The position numbers were made by a program, and so were the translations under genes. Shown one piece after another: positions 1 through 8,131 of a stretch of 34,810 bases of DNA (position 1 is its first letter; every line of letters begins with the position of its first letter). This stretch comes from Candidatus Zipacnadia bacterium (GTDB lineage: Bacteria; Armatimonadota; Zipacnadia; Zipacnadales; Zipacnadaceae), in contig JALGUR010000023.1 of NCBI GenBank assembly GCA_029820565.1, positions 1 to 34,810 on the forward strand, in the 5' to 3' direction. Below the pieces are notes generated by a model. It had not been told where the DNA came from. It did not search any database and worked only from the letters and a program-made list of their open reading frames with translations.

Positions 1-62
1 AGCGCGACGAGCAAGGTAAGTGGCGCGATGACGCCGACATCGTCTGGGAGTGCGTGAAGTAG
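1..62 (+). CDS. C-terminal tail of an unidentified protein (partial)
   Basis: An open frame enters from the left edge. From base 3 it reads RDEQGKWRDDADIVWECVK and stops at TAG 60-62. The run is charged, like a soluble protein C-terminus, and no family can be recognised from 19 residues. It is supported only by the open frame and by REP-like palindromes starting shortly after the stop, as often happens downstream of genes. It could be chance. Confidence 0.4.
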   Translation, partial: RDEQGKWRDDADIVWECVK

Positions 63-284
63 GGGAGGAGGGAGCTTGCTGCCCGGTGGTACAGGCATCC
101 TGCCTGTGTAGATGATGCTCAGGCAGGATATGGTCCCAATGTTTGTAGGAGCGGCATCCTTGCCGCGAACTGACAGGGGACGGGGGACTGGGTACGGGGA
201 ACAGCAACGGCCAACGGCATACACATTCTTTACGTGGGAGCGGCATCCTTGCCGCGAATGGTATCTTATGCCCGGCGGTTGCGG
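63..284. repeat. Intergenic region with REP-like short palindromes
   Basis: This non-coding stretch carries three small perfect hairpins. ACAGGCATCCTGCCTGT lies at 91-107 (7-bp stem, 3-nt loop). GCGGCATCCTTGCCGC lies at 151-166 and again at 240-255 (6-bp stem, TCCT loop). The last two sit inside a 22-nt identical unit (148-169 and 237-258), each continuing into CGCGAA. An inverted half copy of the first hairpin, CAGGCAGGAT, is at 120-129. The pattern resembles repetitive extragenic palindromes. No T-run follows, so classical Rho-independent termination is not supported. Confidence 0.6.
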
Positions 285-1292
285 TTAATCGTGGTGCCGG
301 GTGCTTGGCTGGCTGCGGACCAGGAGACGGTCGCCGAAAAACAGATACAAGGCCAGCAGAGCCAGGGTCAACAGGCCCACCAGGATGCGGGGGCCGTTGT
401 GTTCAAACAGGCCGCGATATTGGGGGCTGAGGAATGCCTCAATAACAGCGGCCAACACAAACATCGGGATAGTCCCTATCGCAAGTTTGATGGCCTTGGC
501 GGCCGCGATTTGGAGCGCGTCGCGGCGGAACATATCACCGGGCGCTACCAACGAATGGCCAATCATCAACCCGGCGCCGGCGGCGATGAACACGGCCGAC
601 AGTTCCAAGGCTCCGTGCGGCATCACCACGGCGATCAGGTCTATCAGGCGGCCGTGATGGGCGCCGATAGCCAAGAAGGTCCCTAACATCAGCCCGTTGA
701 CGACCAATACATACAGCGTGCCCAACCCCAGGGAGACACCTAAGGCAAAGGCTTTCAGGGCTACTTGGATATTATTGCTCATAAGTAGAGCCGAGAAATT
801 GCCGCCCCCCAGCCCTTGAGCGACGTCGGCGAAATACTCTCCTGCTGATTTATCGGACTGAGCAAATTCGGAGATGGCTTCGGCGAATGGCTCCCACATT
901 AGCGTCGCGGCCCACCGGTAGTCCACGCTGACCATTGAGTAGGCAAACGTGGCCGCGGCTACACTGACCGCGAAGGCCACAGCTACGTAACCGAGGTTCT
1001 GGCGGAAGGTGCGAGGTATCTCCACGCCGAACAGATAACCCAGGCGCAATCGGGGTTGAGCGCGGGAACTGTAAATGCACCCGTGGGCCCGGCCTACCAA
1101 TTGGTTGAGATAATTGATGGTATCTTGATCCTGGTTAGCAGTGCGGGCCCGGGCCAGGGCGGTAGTGGCCTGGCGGTAGAGAGTAGCCAGTTCGTCAAGT
1201 TCCTTGGCCCGCAGACTGACCAGTCCTCGGCTTCGTACCTGGTCTATTAATTCTGTTAGCCTCTGCCAGCGCTCGCTGCGCTCGTTCATCAT
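285..1292 (-). CDS. SpoIIM/DUF95 family membrane protein
   Basis: A 335-residue integral membrane protein of the SpoIIM-like (DUF95) family. The soluble N-terminus (about 1-95) is rich in Arg, Gln and Leu. Hydrophobic segments follow at about 100-120, 180-205, 210-240, 245-265, 280-300 and 310-328. The family hallmark is the stretch HGALELSAVFIAAGAG followed by LMIGHSLVAPG. Sporulation is not implied, because homologues occur widely in non-spore-formers, commonly beside RDD proteins. Here the RDD gene is immediately divergent, about 50-70 bases away, and the two may share a promoter region. The start is one of two adjacent ATG codons, with only a weak GGAAA-type site upstream. The biochemical function of these stand-alone homologues is not established. 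Confidence 0.85.
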   Translation of the reverse strand: MMNERSERWQRLTELIDQVRSRGLVSLRAKELDELATLYRQATTALARARTANQDQDTINYLNQLVGRAHGCIYSSRAQPRLRLGYLFGVEIPRTFRQNLGYVAVAFAVSVAAATFAYSMVSVDYRWAATLMWEPFAEAISEFAQSDKSAGEYFADVAQGLGGGNFSALLMSNNIQVALKAFALGVSLGLGTLYVLVVNGLMLGTFLAIGAHHGRLIDLIAVVMPHGALELSAVFIAAGAGLMIGHSLVAPGDMFRRDALQIAAAKAIKLAIGTIPMFVLAAVIEAFLSPQYRGLFEHNGPRILVGLLTLALLALYLFFGDRLLVRSQPSTRHHD

Positions 1293-1360
1293 ATTTTGGT
1301 TTCCGCAGGGACGATTCTGGATAACATTATATCAGGTCGGTACGGTTGAGTGCAAAAACG

Positions 1361-2170
1361 ATGCAACAAGACCACGTAACTATTGAGACGCCGGAGCACA
1401 TCCAGTTCACCTACGAACTGGCCGGGTTAGGCTCGCGCTTTCTATCTTTGTTTGTGGATAGCCTTATCCAGATTATCGCCTTTGGCATCCTCGCGGCGCT
1501 GTTGGCCTACCTGGAGACCGCCATTGGCTCGCTAACAGCCTTGAGCGGACGCCAGGTGGCCGGTGTGCCGATATTGTGGTTGATTTTTCTAATCTCCACT
1601 CCCCTGCTTTCTATCGGCTATTTCATTTTCTTTGAAATGATGTGGGCCGGGCAGTCTCCGGGCAAGCGGATGGCGGGATTGCGCGCCATTAGAGTCAGCG
1701 GGCAGCAGATTGGCTTTACCGAATCGGCTATTCGCAACATCTTGCGGTTGGTTGATGTGCTGCCGGCCTTGTATGCTGCGGGAATTCTGTTTGTGTTCTT
1801 CACCGCACGCTGCCAGCGAATTGGTGACCTGGCCGCCGGGACGATAGTGGTCAAAGAGCGACTCTGGGAGCCGCCGGAAGCAGAGGAGGAGCCGGTCGCC
1901 CAATTTGCTGATATGGGGCGCGAAGAACAATTGGTGCGCCAGGCCCGAGGCTATATTGCCGCACTTAGCCGGGACGAGATTGAAGCGGTGCACCGGTTCA
2001 TTCAGCGGCGCGGGGAATTGTCGGCTGAGCTGCGCACTCGCCTGGCCAGTGATATTGCTGCACCTTTGTATCAAAAACTCCCCGGTTTCAGACTGGGAGA
2101 GCGGCCCAATCCTGAATTGTTCCTGGAAATAGTACACCAGGCTTACCTGGAGCACCAGGCACGGATGTAG
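1361..2170 (+). CDS. RDD family membrane protein
   Basis: About 269 residues. The N-terminal half carries the RDD domain: TIETPEHIQFTYELAGLGSR is the typical family opening, followed by membrane segments near 30-55, 75-100 and 140-160, and the loop GQSPGKRMAGLRAIRV that characterises the family. The C-terminal half (about 165-269) is soluble and charged, with no recognised domain. A TTG at 1346 would add five residues. I prefer ATG 1361 because the conserved N-terminus follows directly, though neither start has a strong Shine-Dalgarno sequence. RDD proteins are of unclear role; some have been implicated in ion exchange. Pairing with a divergent SpoIIM-like gene is a recurring bacterial arrangement. 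Confidence 0.87.
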   Translation: MQQDHVTIETPEHIQFTYELAGLGSRFLSLFVDSLIQIIAFGILAALLAYLETAIGSLTALSGRQVAGVPILWLIFLISTPLLSIGYFIFFEMMWAGQSPGKRMAGLRAIRVSGQQIGFTESAIRNILRLVDVLPALYAAGILFVFFTARCQRIGDLAAGTIVVKERLWEPPEAEEEPVAQFADMGREEQLVRQARGYIAALSRDEIEAVHRFIQRRGELSAELRTRLASDIAAPLYQKLPGFRLGERPNPELFLEIVHQAYLEHQARM

Positions 2171-2176
2171 CCGAAC

Positions 2177-2392
2177 CTATCGTTCGGGCTGGCGAGGAGC
2201 CAGAAGAAATATGTAGATGATGGGCAGTATGCCAACGGTGTTAATAATGACCAACGCTACGTACCAGACCAGTTGCCGACGGCGGGCAGCCTTCCATAAG
2301 GCAATGCCCTTCCACAGAATGCTCCACAGGAGGACTAAGATACCCACAGGTGAGGCCAGAAATGTCGCCCGGGTTGGGCTTATGCCAGGCAT
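2177..2392 (-). CDS. Small DUF5652-like membrane protein
   Basis: A 71-residue protein with two hydrophobic helices (about 16-33 and 43-64) joined by the basic loop KGIALWKAARRRQ. The second helix contains VIINTVGILPIIYIF. This combination matches the small DUF5652 family by memory. A clear AAAGGAG lies about 8 bases before the ATG on the minus strand, which supports a real gene despite its size. It converges on the RDD gene, with 6 bases between the stops, and is divergent from the FUN14 gene. Function unknown; probably an inner-membrane protein. Confidence 0.75.
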   Translation of the reverse strand: MPGISPTRATFLASPVGILVLLWSILWKGIALWKAARRRQLVWYVALVIINTVGILPIIYIFLLAPRQPER

Positions 2393-2442
2393 TTGCTTAC
2401 TCCTTTGTACTTGCTATGCTAACAAACTGACGGGAGACCGCA

Positions 2443-2754
2443 ATGTTTGAACTTGTGCTGTCCGGTACTGTTAGTCTGTTGCTTGGCATCCTGGTGGGCT
2501 GGCTGGCGGCCATCGTTATCAAGCACGCCGCCAAGGCCTTAGGCTGTCTGCTGGCGATACTATTTGTGCTGCTGCAGGTGTTAGCCTATTATGGTGTGGT
2601 ACATTGGAACTGGACGGAATTCATTGAGCAAATCCGGCCTTTGGACGACGTGGCGGCCGGAGCCTGGCAGGATTTGGTCAAGGTGGTAACCTACAATATA
2701 TCCTTTACCGTAGGCAGCCTGGTAGGATTCATCGTCAGCTTTCGCCGCTCGTAG
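2443..2754 (+). CDS. FUN14-family small membrane protein
   Basis: 103 residues with three hydrophobic segments (about 5-26, 33-52 and 82-98). The Gly-rich first helix running into IVIKHAAKALG, then a helix ending LAYYGVVHWNW, matches the prokaryotic FUN14 domain, whose eukaryotic relatives are mitochondrial outer-membrane proteins. CGGGAG sits 6 bases before the ATG. It is convergent with the Gfo/Idh gene, with 5 bases between the coding ends. Bacterial FUN14 proteins have no established function. The family call rests on pattern memory. Confidence 0.7.
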   Translation: MFELVLSGTVSLLLGILVGWLAAIVIKHAAKALGCLLAILFVLLQVLAYYGVVHWNWTEFIEQIRPLDDVAAGAWQDLVKVVTYNISFTVGSLVGFIVSFRRS

Positions 2755-2759
2755 CCTTG

Positions 2760-3800
2760 TTATACCTTTACCTCCTTGCCCTTCTGACCTGATTTGTAGA
2801 CTCCGTCCAGGATGCGCTGGGTAATCAGGGCCTGCTCGCCGGGCACCGGCGAGGGCTCCCCGTTGCGAATAGCCTGCACAAAGCGCCTGATTTCCTCCTC
2901 AAAGCCGTTCACGTCCGCCCAGGGATTGACCTGCGGAGTGCTATTGATAAGCATGCCACTGCGTTCTTGGACCAAGGTAGGCGGATTCTGCTGCATGCCG
3001 CCCTTGTCGCCAACTAATATACAGTTGCCCAGATGTTGGGGAATGTTCAAAGCCCAACTGACCTCCAAGGATATCGTGGCACCGGTGGCCAACCGTATCA
3101 GCGCCACGGCAAAGTCCTCAGGCACTGTGTATTTGCTCGGGTCGTGGCCCATCAGCGAAGGTCTATTGCTAATCTCCAAATAAGTACCAGCGCTTACCGT
3201 TACTGGTTCGGGAAAGCCCATCAGATACAGGCACAAATCCAGCACGTGCACGCCGATGTCATAACAAGGCCCGCCTCCTGACATCTTCTCATCAATAAAG
3301 GACCCCCACTTAGGTGTACCTCGGGGACGCAAGTACATCGCCTTGGCCCAATATATATCGCCAATTAGGCCCTCATCTACCCATCTTTTCATAGCGAAGC
3401 TCGTGGGTTGAAACCGCATAACCTGGGCGACCATGAGCAGCCGATTGGCGTCATATCCGGCTTCAATCATCTGCTCGCATTCCCCAGCCGAGATGGCTAC
3501 CGGCTTCTCCACTAACACGTGGCAACCCGCCTGGAAGGCCGCAAGGGTGGGCGCTCTATGGACAGCATTGGGAGTACAGATGTCCACTGCATCCAACTCA
3601 ACTTGCTCCAGCATCTTCCTGTATCCCGCGAACAAATTGTCTGGGGAGATGCCAAATCTACTGGCTGTATTGACGCGAGGGGCCTTCTTGATGTCACAGA
3701 TGGCTACTACCTCAGCATCAGGGCACTTCTGCCACGCCGCCATATGACTCTGAGCAATGCCCCCTGCTCCTATAAGTCCTACGCGTAATGTCTGGGCCAT
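2760..3800 (-). CDS. Gfo/Idh/MocA family NAD(P)-dependent oxidoreductase
   Basis: About 346 residues. Numbered from the upstream ATG at 3806, the N-terminal Rossmann fold has GAGGIA at 13-18. The EKP signature is at 100-102; its Lys is the usual catalytic residue. The C-terminal substrate domain contains GGGPCYDIGVHVLD (177-190), with the conserved Asp183 and His187. These enzymes oxidise or reduce hydroxyl groups on sugars, inositols and similar compounds; the substrate cannot be told here. The second ATG (3800) is preferred because GGAGAG lies at a good distance from it but almost touches the first. It is followed on the same strand by genes for a sugar isomerase/epimerase-like TIM barrel and a cupin, which suggests polyol or sugar conversion. 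Confidence 0.92.
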   Translation of the reverse strand: MAQTLRVGLIGAGGIAQSHMAAWQKCPDAEVVAICDIKKAPRVNTASRFGISPDNLFAGYRKMLEQVELDAVDICTPNAVHRAPTLAAFQAGCHVLVEKPVAISAGECEQMIEAGYDANRLLMVAQVMRFQPTSFAMKRWVDEGLIGDIYWAKAMYLRPRGTPKWGSFIDEKMSGGGPCYDIGVHVLDLCLYLMGFPEPVTVSAGTYLEISNRPSLMGHDPSKYTVPEDFAVALIRLATGATISLEVSWALNIPQHLGNCILVGDKGGMQQNPPTLVQERSGMLINSTPQVNPWADVNGFEEEIRRFVQAIRNGEPSPVPGEQALITQRILDGVYKSGQKGKEVKV

Positions 3801-3879
3801 TTGCATATCTCTCCTTCAGAGCATTAGAATAGTTACTATTTGAAATTTGGGGTATTCAGCGCAGCCATATACTTGGCCT

Positions 3880-4713
3880 TCACCGCGGCCAGAATTCTGC
3901 CAATAATGGCTTAAGGTATTCTACGTCCTTGCGGGTCTGGGCCACAATTTCTTCAGTGTTCATATAACTCCCATATTCACTATGGACACTAATGCCGCCA
4001 TCAAAGCCAATCTGATGCAGCAGGCTGAAGACCTCAGGCCAAGGCACCATCCCGTCGGCCAGCGGCACTAACTTCAGTTGATAGTTCTTGGGATTGTCGG
4101 CCGTGGGCTTGTGCAGCCACATCACATCCTTAACCGCGACAAGTTGGATATAAGGAGCCAGTAGGTCAATGCCCATCTTCCAACCCGACGCAGCTCCCTC
4201 AACGACCATATGGCCCGGATCAATGTAGGCACCCACATACTGGGGGTCCCGTCCCATCAGGATTTGGTAAAGTTGGGCCGGAACCGCACTCAGAAAGGTA
4301 GACGAGTGGATGTGAGCGCCCGCCCAGACACCGTACTCGCGAGCCAGAGCCTCCAAGCCGACCATCTCTTCCCGTGCAGCACTGATTTCCTGTTGCAATT
4401 CGCCGAACTTCTCATACCTCCAGTAGCCCAGTTTGAGCCATCTGACCCCGCATTGGGCCGCTGCCGCGAAAATGTCTTCGGCGTATTCCTGCTCGGCCGA
4501 GATGATTTCGGTAGTGAGCATGGGCACTTCCAGCCCGTGGCGGGCACATACCTCAACGGCCTGGGGGACGCCCTGGGCCGCATCTTCGGGCTGGACATAA
4601 CCGTTGCTCCGAACGGTCAAATCCAGTCCGTCAAAGCCCATATCCTTGACAATCTGGGCGGTCTCCGCCAACGGATACGGCTGCAGCAGTTTGGCAAACA
4701 TCATAAGTTCCAT
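3880..4713 (-). CDS. Xylose-isomerase-like TIM barrel (sugar phosphate isomerase/epimerase family)
   Basis: 277 residues of the AP-endonuclease-2/xylose-isomerase-like superfamily. Likely metal and active-site residues are spaced as in the family: Glu69 (TTEI), His134 and His136 (AGAHIHSS), Asp165 and His168 (YIDPGHM), Lys195-Asp196 (VAVKD) and Glu246 (VHSEY). Members isomerise or epimerise sugars or inositol derivatives, often beside Gfo/Idh dehydrogenases, as here. An AGGA-type site lies upstream of the ATG with slightly long spacing; a downstream Met at codon 4 or 5 is also possible. The family is clear, the exact substrate is not. The 79-base gap to the dehydrogenase gene and shared strand make an operon plausible. 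Confidence 0.9.
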   Translation of the reverse strand: MELMMFAKLLQPYPLAETAQIVKDMGFDGLDLTVRSNGYVQPEDAAQGVPQAVEVCARHGLEVPMLTTEIISAEQEYAEDIFAAAAQCGVRWLKLGYWRYEKFGELQQEISAAREEMVGLEALAREYGVWAGAHIHSSTFLSAVPAQLYQILMGRDPQYVGAYIDPGHMVVEGAASGWKMGIDLLAPYIQLVAVKDVMWLHKPTADNPKNYQLKLVPLADGMVPWPEVFSLLHQIGFDGGISVHSEYGSYMNTEEIVAQTRKDVEYLKPLLAEFWPR

Positions 4714-4815
4714 AATTATCTCATCCTTTTGCTAATGGAAGTTGGTATAGATGCCGTGTACCTAAGCGATTAAACCAGAGTATTGACTATACACTTCAGG
4801 CCAAGATAGTCAATA

Positions 4816-5190
4816 TCACTGAGGCGAGTCGGTGGCTTCCTCGACCTCTTGGACTACAAACTGGTCATCGGGATCGAACGGGGGCACACAGACCACGACC
4901 GTAACAAAGCCGCCTTTGCCGGCGTGAACCGTACCGGGGGGTATGTATACAGCGGTGCCCGGCTCGACCTCAACCACCTCCTCACCCACACGCAGCCGAC
5001 CCCAGCCGGCCAAGACGTAATAAATCTCGGCAGTGTGCTCATGGTAGTGAGGCTCGGACTCTATGATGTGGACCACGTGCAGCCCGGCCTCGGTGCCATC
5101 TTCAGCAGTAATCAAGCGCCTGCTTTCGCCACACGTCTCGGTGAGTGGCTCTACTTCACCTAATCTCCGCACTATCGTCTTCTGACTCAT
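4816..5190 (-). CDS. Cupin-domain protein
   Basis: 124 residues forming a single small beta-barrel cupin. Motif 1 is HYHEHTAEIYYVLAGWGRL: metal ligands His48, His50 and Glu55. Motif 2 includes YIPPGTVHAG with His89. The open frame extends upstream to 5262, but ATG 5190 is chosen because AAGGAGGT lies 6 bases before it and the upstream residues do not look like cupin sequence. Small cupins of this type can be sugar isomerases, dioxygenases or sensor domains. Its place upstream of the isomerase-like and Gfo/Idh genes suggests a role on the same substrate, possibly in anomer or isomer conversion. It is divergent from the amidohydrolase gene. Confidence 0.88.
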   Translation of the reverse strand: MSQKTIVRRLGEVEPLTETCGESRRLITAEDGTEAGLHVVHIIESEPHYHEHTAEIYYVLAGWGRLRVGEEVVEVEPGTAVYIPPGTVHAGKGGFVTVVVCVPPFDPDDQFVVQEVEEATDSPQ

Positions 5191-5196
5191 AGCATT

Positions 5197-5204
5197 ACCT
5201 CCTT
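5197..5204 (-). promoter_or_regulatory. Shine-Dalgarno site fixing the cupin start
   Basis: AAGGAGGT on the minus strand lies 6 bases upstream of ATG 5190. This near-perfect anti-16S match selects the internal start over the upstream open frame. Confidence 0.8.
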
Positions 5205-5358
5205 GTTGGTTGCCAGTCCTATTCCACAAATCCTGGGCAATTCCTTTGAGACTAACTAACAATCTATGCTGATCCGGCGGAGATAAGAAGGTAAAAAGGA
5301 AACTGCGCAGGAAGTATCGGTTGTCTGTAGTTCACCATCGCTTGAGAGGATGAAGACT

Positions 5359-6288
5359 ATGTCTCGCTACGTAACCGTTGCCAGTGTTTCGCATCGGCCC
5401 GAAGTATCGCCGGACGAAGGCATGGAGAAGGTATTAGATCAGGCGGCCCATTTCGCCTGGCAGTCCCGCCAGTTTGGCGCGGATATTGTGGCTTTTCCCG
5501 AAATTTATCCGCATCTGCACATCCCTTGGGACAAGGATGATAATCTCGCCCAGATGGCCGAGGAACTGCCCGGGCCGACTACCTCGCGAATGATGGCCGA
5601 GGCCAAGAAGTTGGGCATGTACATCATCTGGCCGCTGTGGGAGCGGGATGGCGATACTCTGTATAATACGGCTGTACTAATTGACCGGCAGGGGGAAATT
5701 GCCGGCACATACCACAAATTCCACCCTACTATCGGTGAAATTGAAAAGGGCATTATGCCAGGGACTGAGGCTCCGGTGCTGGAAACCGATTTCGGCAAGA
5801 TTGGTATGTGTATCTGTTACGATTTGAACTTCCGGGACATAATGACTGGGCTGAAAGACAATGGCGCTGAGGTAATCTTCTTCTGCTCAATGTATCGGGG
5901 CGGCCTGCAGGTGCGAGCATGGGCACTGGAATTGCGCTGCTACCTGGTTTCAGCCATTGGCGCCGAATTAGGGCAAATAGTGGACCCGATGGGCCGGCAG
6001 CTAAAACTCGCTACCTATGAAGCGGTAATCGCCCAGCGCATCAACCTTAATCAGCGTGTGTTGCACATGGACTACAACTGGGAGAAGATGGACGAAATGC
6101 TTAAGAAGTATGGCGCCGATATAGGCTTTGACTATGCGACCCAGGAGGCTCGCTACGCGCTGAGCAGCCAACGAGAGGGCTTGGACATCGAAGAGGTCAT
6201 TGACGAGTTTGGCCTGGAGCGCTGGGAAGACTACTTCCGTCGGGCCGATGAAGTGCGTGACAGAGCGGTGGCGGACATTAGCCGGTAG
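5359..6288 (+). CDS. Carbon-nitrogen hydrolase (nitrilase superfamily) amidohydrolase
   Basis: About 309 residues. Numbered from the upstream ATG at 5350, the catalytic triad is visible as Glu51 (AFPEIY), Lys123 (YHKFHP) and Cys156 (CICYDLNFRD). These are the hallmarks of nitrilase-superfamily enzymes that cleave amides, ureides or carbamoyl compounds through a Cys-acyl intermediate. The overall look is closest to amidase or N-carbamoyl amide hydrolase branches rather than true nitrilases, but this is inference. GAGAGG touches the ATG at 5350, so ATG 5359 (MSRYVTV) is the better start. It is followed 51 bases later by an isochorismatase-like cysteine hydrolase. The pair would suit stepwise release of ammonia from one compound. 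Confidence 0.9.
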   Translation: MSRYVTVASVSHRPEVSPDEGMEKVLDQAAHFAWQSRQFGADIVAFPEIYPHLHIPWDKDDNLAQMAEELPGPTTSRMMAEAKKLGMYIIWPLWERDGDTLYNTAVLIDRQGEIAGTYHKFHPTIGEIEKGIMPGTEAPVLETDFGKIGMCICYDLNFRDIMTGLKDNGAEVIFFCSMYRGGLQVRAWALELRCYLVSAIGAELGQIVDPMGRQLKLATYEAVIAQRINLNQRVLHMDYNWEKMDEMLKKYGADIGFDYATQEARYALSSQREGLDIEEVIDEFGLERWEDYFRRADEVRDRAVADISR

Positions 6289-6339
6289 CGCAGTAGGTGA
6301 GAGCATCCAGGCAAAGGGCTCTACGGAAGGGAGAGCAAC

Positions 6340-7110
6340 ATGGCAAAGGCGCAGGAGTTTCATGTAAGTCTACGCAGTCAGGTATTAGCACAAGACGAGC
6401 GGGAACGAAACTACTGGAAGGTGATGGTGCAGCCAGCGACTCTGGTAGCGAGTCAAACAGTACTACTGCTTTGCGACGTATGGGATAAGCACTGGTGCCG
6501 AGGGGCGACTGAGCGGCTTGTGGATATGGTCCCACGCATGAATGAAACTGTGAAGGCTGTCAGAGCCAAAGGTGGGTGGATTATTCATGCCCCCTCGGGG
6601 ACTATGGACTTCTATGCGGGCACGCCCGCTCGGCAGAGGATGATAGACGCGCCGCGTGCGGCTCCCCCTCCACTATCGGACCAGCCTGATCCGCCTCTGC
6701 CCGTGGATGCTTCTGATAACGGACCAGATACGGGCCAGACGACGCCATGTAGGACCTACAGCAGACAGCATCCCGGTATTGAAATTGACCAGGAAAGAGA
6801 TGGTATCTCTGATGACGGCCAGGAAGTGTTCAACTTTATGGTCCAACACGGCATCCAGAATATGTTCATTATGGGTGTGCATACCAATATGTGCATCTTG
6901 GAACGGTCTTTTGCCATTAAGCAAATGGTGCGCTGGGGCCAGAATGTCGCGCTGGTCGGGGACTTAACTGATGCTATGTACAACCCGGCCAAGCCGCCCT
7001 ATGTGAGTCATGAGGAGGGCACGCGCCTGGTCATTGAATACATCGAGAAGTTCTGGTGTCCGACCACAACCAGCGAAGACCTTATTGAGTCCGACCCGCA
7101 GCAGCGCTAA
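6340..7110 (+). CDS. Isochorismatase-like cysteine hydrolase
   Basis: 256 residues with the isochorismatase fold. The putative nucleophile is Cys185 in VHTNMCIL and a catalytic Asp is Asp46 in LLCDVWDKHW. The presence of this Cys points to an amidase-type member (nicotinamidase, N-carbamoylsarcosine amidase or ureidoacrylate type) rather than isochorismatase itself. A Pro-rich insertion lies at about 104-130, before GIEID, which makes the protein longer than the usual 180-220 residues. GGGAGAG stands 4-5 bases before the ATG. It lies between the nitrilase-family gene and a secreted propeller-like protein on the same strand. Substrate unknown. Confidence 0.88.
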   Translation: MAKAQEFHVSLRSQVLAQDERERNYWKVMVQPATLVASQTVLLLCDVWDKHWCRGATERLVDMVPRMNETVKAVRAKGGWIIHAPSGTMDFYAGTPARQRMIDAPRAAPPPLSDQPDPPLPVDASDNGPDTGQTTPCRTYSRQHPGIEIDQERDGISDDGQEVFNFMVQHGIQNMFIMGVHTNMCILERSFAIKQMVRWGQNVALVGDLTDAMYNPAKPPYVSHEEGTRLVIEYIEKFWCPTTTSEDLIESDPQQR

Positions 7111-7192
7111 GGCCACGGGCGGCGCTGTGCTTGGATGTTCTCTGTGTTATATGTATGGACGCACATGGGCAACTCTGGCACTTTGAGGAATG

Positions 7193-7199
7193 AAAGGAG
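7193..7199 (+). promoter_or_regulatory. Shine-Dalgarno site fixing the start at 7208
   Basis: AAAGGAG lies 8 bases before ATG 7208. It overlaps the start of the longer open frame (ATG 7190), so the internal ATG is the credible start of the exported protein. Confidence 0.75.
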
Positions 7200-7207
7200 A
7201 TTCTGCG

Positions 7208-8098
7208 ATGATAATCTGCTGCCTGCTCGGTGTACTACTACTTGGTCTGGCGAGCGGGACTGGGTGCGGAGAAGAACCCGGCGGGCCTCGCCCGAGAAGA
7301 ATGGGGGCAACCCTGGTAGAGCAGCACCGATTCGCGGGTGAGGCTTCTGCCCAACAAGGCCTGGCGCTTGCCGAGGATTCCTACTACAGTTCCAACGCTA
7401 CGAGCATCTGCCGCTTCGACACGGAGTGGAATCTGCTGGAAACCAAGACCATCACCGTCAAAGGGGTGAATCACCTGGGCGCTATAGACTACCACGCTGG
7501 CTACATTTGGGCCGGATTTCTCCACGGTCCCGAAGGTGACCAGTACGACCCCAACCTGGACCGTTCGGTTATCGCCAAGATCCGAGCATCCGACTTAGAG
7601 GTTGTCCAGACCTGGGACATTACTGATGATGTCACCTGGATTGACCCAGTATGCTTTGATGGTAAGTACGTGTGGGTAGGTGATAACTCGGACCTGGGGA
7701 TTCACCGCTATCGGTTCACCAACGACGGCGGTCTGATTCGTGACGGCGTCTTCCGGTATCCCGGGGAGATGCATTTCTCCCAAGGGGTCAGAGTAGTTGG
7801 CCGCAAACTGTATTCTATCCATACTTTCGGCTCAATGGATGGGCTGTTTCAGTTTGAGATTCCCGACACACTTAGCGACGCAGTGAACTTTCCGGTACGT
7901 GTGTGGGACATCCAGGAAATGCAAGGGCACCTGGAAGGCTTTGACTTTGTGCCCGGGCATCCGAATCAAATCTGGCACGCGCAGTTTAGTCAAGTTGACC
8001 GCTATATCCTTGATGGGCTACCTGAGCGGAATACCGCATCACACTGGGAGCCGCCGCCGCTGCGGCAGGCATTCGGCCTTCCTTCCCCTGGATTTTGA
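7208..8098 (+). CDS. Secreted beta-propeller-like protein of unknown function
   Basis: 296 residues. The N-terminus IICCLLGVLLLGLASGTGC is a signal peptide, possibly a lipoprotein signal although the residues before the Cys are not a textbook lipobox. The mature part contains repeated elements of the type [hydrophobic]-x-YIWAGF, KYVWVGDNS and KLYSIHTF, separated by DxxxxxxxTW or RFDTEWNLLETK-like strands. This recalls the repeated blades of YncE/glutaminyl-cyclotransferase-type propellers. No catalytic motif is recognised. It is embedded between amidohydrolase and aldolase genes on the same strand, 33 bases before the aldolase, so it may be an envelope binding or sensing protein of this cluster. 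Function not assignable. Confidence 0.75.
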   Translation: MIICCLLGVLLLGLASGTGCGEEPGGPRPRRMGATLVEQHRFAGEASAQQGLALAEDSYYSSNATSICRFDTEWNLLETKTITVKGVNHLGAIDYHAGYIWAGFLHGPEGDQYDPNLDRSVIAKIRASDLEVVQTWDITDDVTWIDPVCFDGKYVWVGDNSDLGIHRYRFTNDGGLIRDGVFRYPGEMHFSQGVRVVGRKLYSIHTFGSMDGLFQFEIPDTLSDAVNFPVRVWDIQEMQGHLEGFDFVPGHPNQIWHAQFSQVDRYILDGLPERNTASHWEPPPLRQAFGLPSPGF

Positions 8099-8131
8099 GG
8101 CTATTGCTATTGAAGAAAAGAGTACTATCCA

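Noticed and set aside
63-284. CRISPR array or tRNA gene
   Set aside because: The repeats are hairpins with unequal spacing and no spacer pattern, and no cloverleaf can be drawn.
234-686. Plus-strand open frame of about 150 codons
   Set aside because: It runs opposite the SpoIIM-like gene, begins in the palindrome region and shows no protein-like pattern.
285-1292. Evidence that the organism forms spores
   Set aside because: SpoIIM-like DUF95 proteins are widespread outside spore-formers and no other sporulation gene is present.
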